Below are positions 42,537-51,500 of a DNA stretch of 64,000 bases, in pieces. Numbering within the stretch: the first letter of the stretch is position 1; each line of letters opens with the position of its first letter. A program made the position numbers and the translations under genes. The notes under the pieces are model-generated. The model was not told where the DNA came from, made no database searches, and saw only the letters and a program-made list of their open reading frames with translations. The DNA comes from Charina bottae (taxonomy: Eukaryota > Chordata > Lepidosauria > Squamata > Charinaidae): the NCBI GenBank assembly GCA_023362775.1, contig JALMGJ010000002.1, positions 31,401,414-31,465,413 on the forward strand, written 5' to 3'.

Positions 42537-45500
42537 AATCAGGGGTCTACCACACTAGACAGGACCTGAGGTGCAGACTGTGCAGAGAGGCCTTACAGAG
42601 AGCCCAAAACATAGAGGCAGGGTGTAAGATGCAGGCAGGAACAGCATACACTGAACGGCACAATCACGTAGCTGGTATTGTGTACAGGAATGTCTGCACA
42701 GTCTATGGGATAGACCCTCCCAAGTCCAGATGGGACATTCCACAGAAGGTCATGGAGAATGACAGGGCTAAGATCCTGTGGAACTTCCAGGTCCAGACGG
42801 ACAGGCAGGTACTGGCCAATCAACCAGACACTGTGGTAATAGACAAGAACTACAAGACTGTGGTGGTGATGGATGTAGCAGTGCCAAGTGACTGCAACCT
42901 CAGGAAGAAGGAGTATGAGAAGCTGGAGAAGTACCAGGGCCTGAAGGAGGAGCTAGAGAGGATGTGGAAAGTGAAGGCCAAAGTGGTCCCAGTGGTGGTA
43001 GGGACATTTCGGGCTGTGACTCCCATGCTGGGAGGGTGGTTCCAACAGATCCCAGGAACGACATCAGAGCTCTCTGTCCAGAATAGTACAATTCTAGGAA
43101 CAGCTAAGATACTGCGCAGAACCCTGAAACTCCGAGGACTCTGGCAGTGGACCTGAGGTTGTAGAAGACACATACCGCCCATAGGGATGAGAAGGGAATT
43201 TTTTTAATGTAAATAAAGTGTTCCTATAAGACTCCATCATATAAAACAGGACAAAGTAACCTATCTTGAGTAACCTAGTATTTCCTGTGCTGTCTGGAAG
43301 ATTTATCTTGGTACGACCTCCTTCTGCCAGGGCCATGAAACCAAAGTCAAGACTAACTCCTTGTCTCAGAAACTAGACAAGACAGGCAGGTGTGATCACT
43401 GTAGAGGGCTGCGGATGGCTGGAGCATCCTGATACTTATTTAATTTGCATATGGGGAACATAGCTTTGTCATTATAGAGGTATCTCTGTCATTACAGAAT
43501 CCCAAACCAGCACAGACAGTTCAATTAAACACTGAGGAATTAAAGGGGGAGCATCGATGGAACCTCAAAGGAGAAGTCTCACCTGCCATGGCTGTACCAT
43601 CTGGGGTGTCTGATGGTCTCCAACCTGGATCCTCCTCCTCCTCAATTGGGAGGAAGTGGCAGCATTGAGGACCCAGGCCAGAGCTTGCATTGATGTGGAA
43701 ATACTGTAGGCATCTTCAGACAGGATTCTTGCAACCATATCAGTGGGAGAGATTTCCCAGTTCCCTTTTTCTGTGCATCTTTCCCAAACTTTCTTAGACA
43801 ACACAGGTCTTAAATAGGAACACTGAAATGCTGCCTTCACATATTGCTTTATAGAAGTGTAATATGAATAAAAATCATAGTATTCTGTCCTTTTCTTTGT
43901 CTGTGTGTGGAAGGAAAACAAAGTATGTTTATGTTGGAGATCAACAAAGAAGTAAAACAGTCTTATACCTGTAACTGACAAAGTAGTTGCAATCCACACT
44001 TTCCCCCCAAAGAAGTTATCAACATTCTTAGTTGCTCCTAGTAGACCTGATAGTACTATTGTGGCCTGAAGATCCAGTTGACAAACTGTAATTTTTACTG
44101 GATTATTGATAAGAAAAAAGAGCCTTTCCCTCTGTTTTTTCATCAACACTTTTCCGAGACTTATATCCTCATTCATTGCTGGGATGGTTTCTGAGAGCAC
44201 AATGCAAATCCCATTTTTTTCAGCTATAGTTCTGAAGTTTCTTTTAACGTTTTCTCCTGTTTCATTGTCCTGAGAAAGGAGGGCAATCCACATCCATCGG
44301 AAATGTAGGAGCAGCTTGACAACTGCTGAGTTAGGAGGTTCTTCTTTTTGATTCATCCGGTAGAAAAAAGGAAAATGATGACTTGGCTCAGGAATGTGGC
44401 TGATAACCCCATAACTGATCTAATAGGAAAGAGAAATATTGGTAGTTTGTGTCCCTTTTTATGATAAAAGTCAGGTGCTCAAATGCAAGGGCCTCCTTTC
44501 CCCACTGCTAAGAGAAGTTTCCAGAAAACCACACTTGCCTGACATTTCCTGGCTTCCTTGGTGTTCTCTCATATTGTCCTCTTTACTCCCTTTGAGGCTA
44601 GCGAGTAAAGAGGCCTCTGACCTTTTCGGTGGGTGATCCTCATGCAGCACACGCTTCTGGTCAAACCATACCATGCAGTTAAGCATGTGTGAGGGATTTG
44701 GCATAACCTAAACAGGAGATTCAGTATGATGATATGGGACATAAGGTTAATGAAAACATGGAGTATAAATTGATATGAGAAACTGTATGGATATATAAAA
44801 AAGTGATATTCTAAGTGTTATAAGGTTAAATATAAACATAAGTTGATATCATAGATTACTTTTTTCTTTGGAGATACATTTATGAGAATATAATGAGATG
44901 ATGAGATGGAATTAGAATGAAGGTTATTACAGGATGATATCATGTATGAATATGTATGTATGAATATTATAAGAATTGGTATATTAGGTATTAGGTTATG
45001 TGTTATGATAGGTTATGTATTCAGTTTAAATGGACATTATCCCAAGGAGTGGAAATTATAGATGGATAATTGAGATATAAGATTACAAATATAAATAGAA
45101 GTTGATATTATAGTTTATTTTCTTTGGAGAGATATATATAAGAAGATAATGGGATGATGAGGTGGAATTAGAATTAATGTTATTACAGGATGACATATTT
45201 TTACAATATTATGTATGAATATATATGTATGAATATTACAAGAATTGCTATATTATGTATTAAGTTATGTAATATGTTAGGTTGTGTACTAGTGCAAGGG
45301 TCGGAAATGGCGGCTCGCGACCCAGATCTGGCTCTTTGGCCCCTCGGCTCTGGCTCTCTCTCTCTGTCTGCCGCCCGACATCCGGAAAGCCGGTCTCCGG
45401 AAGCAGCGCGAACCCTGGGGAAGAAACAGACGCTGATTGGTGGAGGCTCAGAAGGAAGGACGCCTCCACCAATCAGCGTGCGCCAAAGGGGAGCAGAAAG

Positions 45501-48500
45501 GCGGGCTGAGCAAGGCGAAGCCTGATTGGCCTTGCTTCCCAGAGGCGCGGAAAAAAAGACCGGCGCAGGGCCTCGCTCAGCTGTGCGAGGAAGCGCTCCA
45601 AAAAGACCGGCGCGGGGCCTCGCTCAGCTGCGCTGGGCTGTTGCCCTGCTCCAGTTCTCGGCCCTGACCACCCACCTGGGGCTGCTGGGAGATGTGGTTC
45701 AGCTGCTTCCGGAGAGCTGCGGCTTCGCCAACCGCGCCCTCCGGTGCGCCCGGCAGGTGGCTGCCCACCATTTGCTAAAACGCCTCCAGCGAAGATGACC
45801 TCCCCCGCGCGCCTGCAGCAACGCGGGCAAAAGGGGAGCGGGCGTGTGTGCGTGTGCAAAAGGGTTGAGGAGGTGTAGAGGTGTGCGTGCATGTGCAAAA
45901 GGGCTGAGAAGGGCTCCCCTCTTCCCGCCACGCTTGCAAGGTCTCGCCTACCACTTCTCCCCGGGGCGTCTGCAAAGGGGCGCGCCACTCACCCCGCGCC
46001 AGTCGCTGCAAAGGGCATCTGCCCCGCCGTTTACCCGGACGTTCAGGCACCACAGCAAGAGCGGTGGGGGGGCTCTGCATCCAGAGGCCTGGCTGCACAC
46101 TCCCCACCGGAGAGGGGGAGGAAATGCACCCCCTTTCTGGAGCGCTTCCGCGCGCAGATGAGCGCTGGGCTGTGGAAATGAGCTGGCGCTGGTAAGCGGA
46201 GGAGCAATATCAACTTCTGCTGTTGCTCCATCAGCCGCAAGCCTGGTTCATTCTGCGGCTTGGGGCCAAGAGATGCCTGGGGGCGACCACCTCCCCGGTG
46301 AGAGATTTCTGCCCGCCGCTCTTTCTTCCCGGCGGAGGCACTGAGGCTTAAGCTGACTGAGATCCGCTTCCCAGAAGGGAGGAGAGAAATCATTGGAAGA
46401 GGGCGCGCACCTGTCACTGGGGAGGGGCCGCGTTTCCTCTCCCTCTCCGGTGGGGAGCGTGCAGCCGGGCCTCCGGAAAACGCTGGAATGCCGGAAAACG
46501 CTGGAGGCATTTTAGCAAATGGTGGGCAGCCACCTGCCGGGCGCGCCGGAGGGCGCGGTTGGCGAAGCCGCAGCTCTCCGGAAGCAGCTGAACCACATCT
46601 CCCAGCAGCCCCAGGCGGGTGGTCAGGGCCGAGAACTGGAGCAGGGCAACAGCCCAGCGCAGCTGAGTGAGGCCCCGCGCTGGTCTTTTTGGAGCACTTC
46701 CACGCGCAGCTGAGCGAGGCCCCGCACCAGTGTTTTTTTCGCTCCTCTGGGAAGTGCTCCAAAAAGACCGGAGCAGGGCCTCGCTCAGCTGCATGCGGAA
46801 GCGCTCTAAAAAGACCGGCGCGGGGCCTCGCTCAGCTGAGCTGGGCTGTGAAGCTGGACAAGCCGCCGGACCTGGAGCGCTTCCGCGCGCAGCTGAGCGA
46901 GGCCCCACGCCGGTCTTTTTGGAGCGCTTCCGCGCACAGCTGAGCGAGGCCCCGCGCCGGTCTTTTTGGAGCGCATTTCCACAGCCCAGCGCTCAGCTGC
47001 GCGTGGAAGCGCTTCAAAAAGCCCGGCGTGGGGCCTCGCTCAGCTGCGCGTGGAAGCGCTCCAAAAAGACCAGCGCGGGGACTCACTCAGCTGCGCGCGG
47101 AAGCCTGGGCCTTGCGGAGGGAGGCAAGCAGGCAGGTAAGCGGGCGGGGCAAGCGGCCCGGGCCTCCTCCTCCTCCGCCAGCAGGAGCAGAGGAGTGGCT
47201 GCCCACCTGCCTCCGCCCGCCCTGAGGGGACTCACCCGGTGGCAGCGCCAGCGGCAGCTCCCCTGAAGCGCGCCGCTTGTCGTCGCCACCCACCTCGTTT
47301 CCCCCCCCATGGCCGCTCTTCGCCACAGATCCCGCCGGAGATGATCTCCCTGGACCCCGGGCAGCTGGGCTGGGTGGACGCTGTCTCCCTGCAGCAGCAG
47401 CAGCAGCAGAAGGAGCGTGCAGAGAGGCTGGTACCTGCCTGAGCAGGTGGGGGATGGTGGTGCTCCGCTGGCCACTCTGGGAGGGCAGGGCGGGGCGAGA
47501 CGCAGCTCTGCCGGGCTCCGGGCATGCGGGCGCTGAGTCCCTGCCCCCTTCCCCCCAGCGGGGGCTGAAGGGCCGGGACTCGGCGGGCGGGCGGCTGAAG
47601 CGGAGGAGGAAGGTGGCAGCCGAGCAGCAGCAGGTGAGTCCCCTGGCGCTCCCCGTTCCTCCCCTGCCCCGGCTCCTCCCTGGCTCCTTGGTTCAGAACA
47701 GCTTGGCTGCCGAGGCAGAGGCGCAGCTGGCTCCCTCCGAAGCTGGAGCCCCCGCAGCCCGCAGATCGGCGCTGGATCCCTTCCAGAAATAGCGGGGGGA
47801 GAAGGCTGGCCGCCTTCTGCAGGCAAGGAGGGAGGGGCAGGAAGCTGGTGGGGGGGGAAACTGCTACATGGGCCCTCCCACCCCAATAAGCCACGTGATT
47901 GGATCCCGCCTGCAAACCCCACCCCCTTCCACGTGATTGGCCCCTGCCCGCAAACCCTGCCCCCTTCCACGCGATTGGCCCCTGCCCGCAAACCCCACCC
48001 CCTGGCTCTCGAGCATTTCAAAATGTGCACGAGCATGTCAAAATGGCTCCCGGCATAAAAAGTTTGCTGACCCCTGTACTAGTGGAATATGTAGTCATAA
48101 TATGAATAGAATATATTGTAGTTTATTAGAAGTAAATAAGGCCTTTATTTGTTATACTAACTGGATTTTATTGAAGATACAAATATAGATGTAAAAATGG
48201 AAAGAGCGAATATAAAATATCAAACTGATGCAGCAATGAACATTTAACATTTAACTACTACTTCAAGGAGTGGAAGCCAAAGATGGATTATTGGGAGATA
48301 GCAAGAAAGGTGAAACCTATATGAAGATCAGAAGATTGGATTATAGAAATCAAAGGGTATATGACAAAGAAAAGTTCCTGTGTATCGTATGAAGGACTAA
48401 CATTTAAAATCAATTATTGTACTTAAAGTTCAAAGATAGATTGGAGGACACCTATTTTCTATATTTTCTTTGTTTATTATTTCTTGACTTCACTTTTTCT

Positions 48501-51500
48501 TTACCTTTTTCTTATTTTGTATTTCTATTTCTATTTCTTTTTTCTGTTCTAACTTTTAATATGTATTTTAAAACTCAATAAAATTTATTAAAAAAAAAAG
48601 CATGCGTGAGGGATTGGATGCAGTGGGGCACTTACGTTGCCAACAGCTGAGGCTCACATGAGCCCTACATACTCTGTGGGTCAGCCACATAGTAGATCAG
48701 ACCCTGCAAGTGATCCAGGGCACATAGGAGCATCTGAATACATTGTTGCAGAGAAGTCTCTTGATTTACCCGGGAAAAACACACACACACACACACACAA
48801 ACTCACAAAGACATACATGCCATTCTGATTGGGAATGATGGCTAAATCCCACACTCTCATTCTCAATCAGAACCTACCTACATCTCAACCCCAGCCTTTA
48901 TGATGCCATTCATGGAACTTCTTTTCTTTCATTGAACTGACAAACATGTTTAATTCACATACATTATTATTGCTGATTTGATTGCTTTATATGTTGCCTT
49001 GAAATATTGTTTGTTATACTCCCCCCATCAATTGTTTCTTGTTTGAATATTATTTTATTGCCTTTATCTGATTGATTTCAAATATTTGATAAAAAACTCT
49101 TCAACTGGTTCTTAATTATAGATATATTTCAGACATCTGGAATGCAGAAGACTGTTTAATAATTCAAAATCACTGGCACTGTGGCAAGCTCCAGTTCATA
49201 AGAGGAGCAAATAAATTGATGACATCCTTTGTGTTGTCTCATGGATTAGAGGGAGCATATTAAAGCTGCTGTCTGGATGTGCCCTCAAGCTCTCCGTGGT
49301 GTTCCATTCCTTTACCCATTCCCTTTAAGTATATATCTATCTTTTGTAATGTGATAGTCCCAACCTTAAAAAGTGAGGAATTTCCTGACTATTAGAGTTA
49401 TTAAGTTCTGGCCTCCTGGAGCTCCATCACTGGAGGGTTTCAAATAAAAGTTGGACAGCCATTTGTCTAGAGTTGTCTGAGGATACATGTTCTGCACTGC
49501 GGATTAGGCTATAAGATCTCTACAGCCCCTTTTATCTTTTTCATTCCTTGATTCTGTGGCCAAAACCACCTCTTTTTTATTGGTCACTAACTCTTCTATT
49601 TAAAACTCACTCATTCAGCACTCATATAACTCTTGGCTCTCTTTTGTCTTGCCTTTCATACACATTTTGAAAACACTCATTCTTGCAACAGGCCACATTC
49701 CACCTGTTCCCTTTCTCCAAGCATTTGTGGGCCTTAACATTTCTCCTCCCTTTCCCCAACTTTAATAAACATTCTTCCATGGGACCCAAGTTCATACACA
49801 TGCTGATTCGCTTCTTTGAAGAAAGGCTCTTCAGTGGCAGAAAAGGAGAACTCACAAAGCCTAGGTATTGTTTCAAAGCCATCTTGTGGCAGGGAGACAA
49901 CAGAAATATATATGTATTTAATGGAAAGGAAATTATTTCAGGTCTTTTAATATCTACTTTCTTCCTCCATGTTTATTTGGAGATACATATGAGTGCTGTC
50001 TTCTGCACTAATCTGCAGATTTTATAAAAGGGAATTAAGTTCATTTCTGCTTCATACCTGTGGGATCTTGTAGATGCCCAACATGGTAGAAATATGTTGA
50101 AAGAGTTCAGAATCTGTCTCTTCAAGAACTGCCAGCAGGTTCTGTTGTCTTCCACATCTGTAGTTTGGGACATTCTGCTGCCCTGTAGACAGCAAGTCCA
50201 TCATGGCCTCATAGGTCATTTTTGCTTTGAAAAAGCTCTCATAGATGTTGTAGCCCAGGGTGATGTTGGGTAAGAGGCTTGGATTCTGGTTGATCTCATG
50301 AACAGCAAAGAAAAAGGTCAGGATGTTGTAGAAGGTCATTGGCACACTGCAACATAACAGATATCAAAAGGTCCTCATATTAAATTTGGACCTTCTTCTT
50401 CAGTTCATAAAAGCATGTCATATTTATTGTAGCTTTATATTTTTATATTGCAATCCAGACAATATTATCAGATACTCATTGTTCAATTAAAAATAGGAAA
50501 CGCCTGAATCGTTTATTTATAGGGCCTTTCCAGGTGACAGACTTCTTTGGACTTTTCTATTAGAAGGACTGTCCAATTGACCTCAATGCGAGCTTCTTCC
50601 AAAAACAATCACCAAAGAGATACAATAAGCTTGGTATGTCAGGATCAAAGGGATCCTACCCAAACACCAGAGATCCTAACTATCATGTTCTCCACATTTT
50701 TTTTTATTATATCTTTTTTTTTTAATATTTTATTGGGTTTTGAATATACATAGTTAAAAGTTGGAAATGGAAAAAGAAACAGAAATACAAATCAAAGAAA
50801 GAAGAAAAAAAGGTGTAGTAAAGCAAAGAAAAAAAAGAAAAAAGATGAAACATAGAAAGTAGTCAGCTTCCGATTAATCTCTGGTCACAATACTTTACAA
50901 AATTTGTCATACATGCTAGGTCTATACATGACATTAAAAAAACATTTCTTGTCTAATATATCAGTTTATATATGATTTAATCTTCAAATCCTCATATAGA
51001 CTTTGCCCCTCCAGTATTTTCCAAATAGTCCATTATTAGTTTCTACTCTTAAAAAAATAATAGTTTAAATTTTCTTTTAATAAACATATCAATCTCTCAT
51101 TTTCTGTCAATCCATCAATTCTAATAATAAAAAGTCCTTATAAATCAACCATTTATCTCTATTCCTTACTTCTATTCTATTCTATAAAATGCATCTTACA
51201 TACTAAGTCTGTAAATCACATTAAAAACATTTCTTATCTAATATATCAATTTATATATAATTTAATCTTCAAATCCTCTTATAAGCTCTGCCCCTCCAAC
51301 ATTTTCCAAATAGTCCATTAATAGTTTCTAATCTTTAAAAGAGTAATAATTGAATTTTCTTTTAATAAACGTGTCAATTTATCCTTTTCTGCCAATCCAT
51401 CAATTTTAACAATAAAAAGTCCTTATAGGTCAGCCATTTATCTCTATTCTTTACTTCTATTCTATTCTATGAAATGCTTCTTACGTTCTCCTGGTGCCTC

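Larger units (their letters stand above)
45295..48076. mobile_element. 2.8-kb GC-rich hAT element carrying host-gene-like exons
   Basis: The terminal inverted repeat is CAAGGGTCGGAAA at the left and TTTGCTGACCCCTG at the right (CAGGGGTCAGCAAA in reverse). The perfect 8-bp target duplication TACTAGTG lies at 45287-45294 and 48077-48084. No transposase is present, so it is non-autonomous. The interior is GC-rich, unlike the AT-rich surroundings. It holds a 170-bp inverted repeat, many copies of a 44-bp motif, a CCAAT/GC-box minisatellite and, at 47329-47792, three exon-like blocks. Confidence 0.88.
44699..48597 (+). mobile_element. L1 3' UTR-type insertion, itself carrying a hAT element
   Basis: Flanks AAGCATGTGTGAGGGATT (44681-44697 region) and AAGCATGCGTGAGGGATT (48598-48615) form a target duplication with one mismatch. 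The insert is an AT-rich non-coding sequence ending AAACTCAATAAAATTTATT plus poly(A). It contains tandem copies of a roughly 250-bp unit (around 44828-45080, 45082-45290 and again after 48085) and the hAT element 45295-48076. It lies in V2R intron 2. Confidence 0.8.

Noticed and set aside
45190..47915. Many overlapping open frames on both strands in the GC-rich hAT element
   Set aside because: GC-rich repeats rarely contain stops; frames overlap in all registers and have no domain. Only the three splice-bounded blocks at 47329-47792 were kept.
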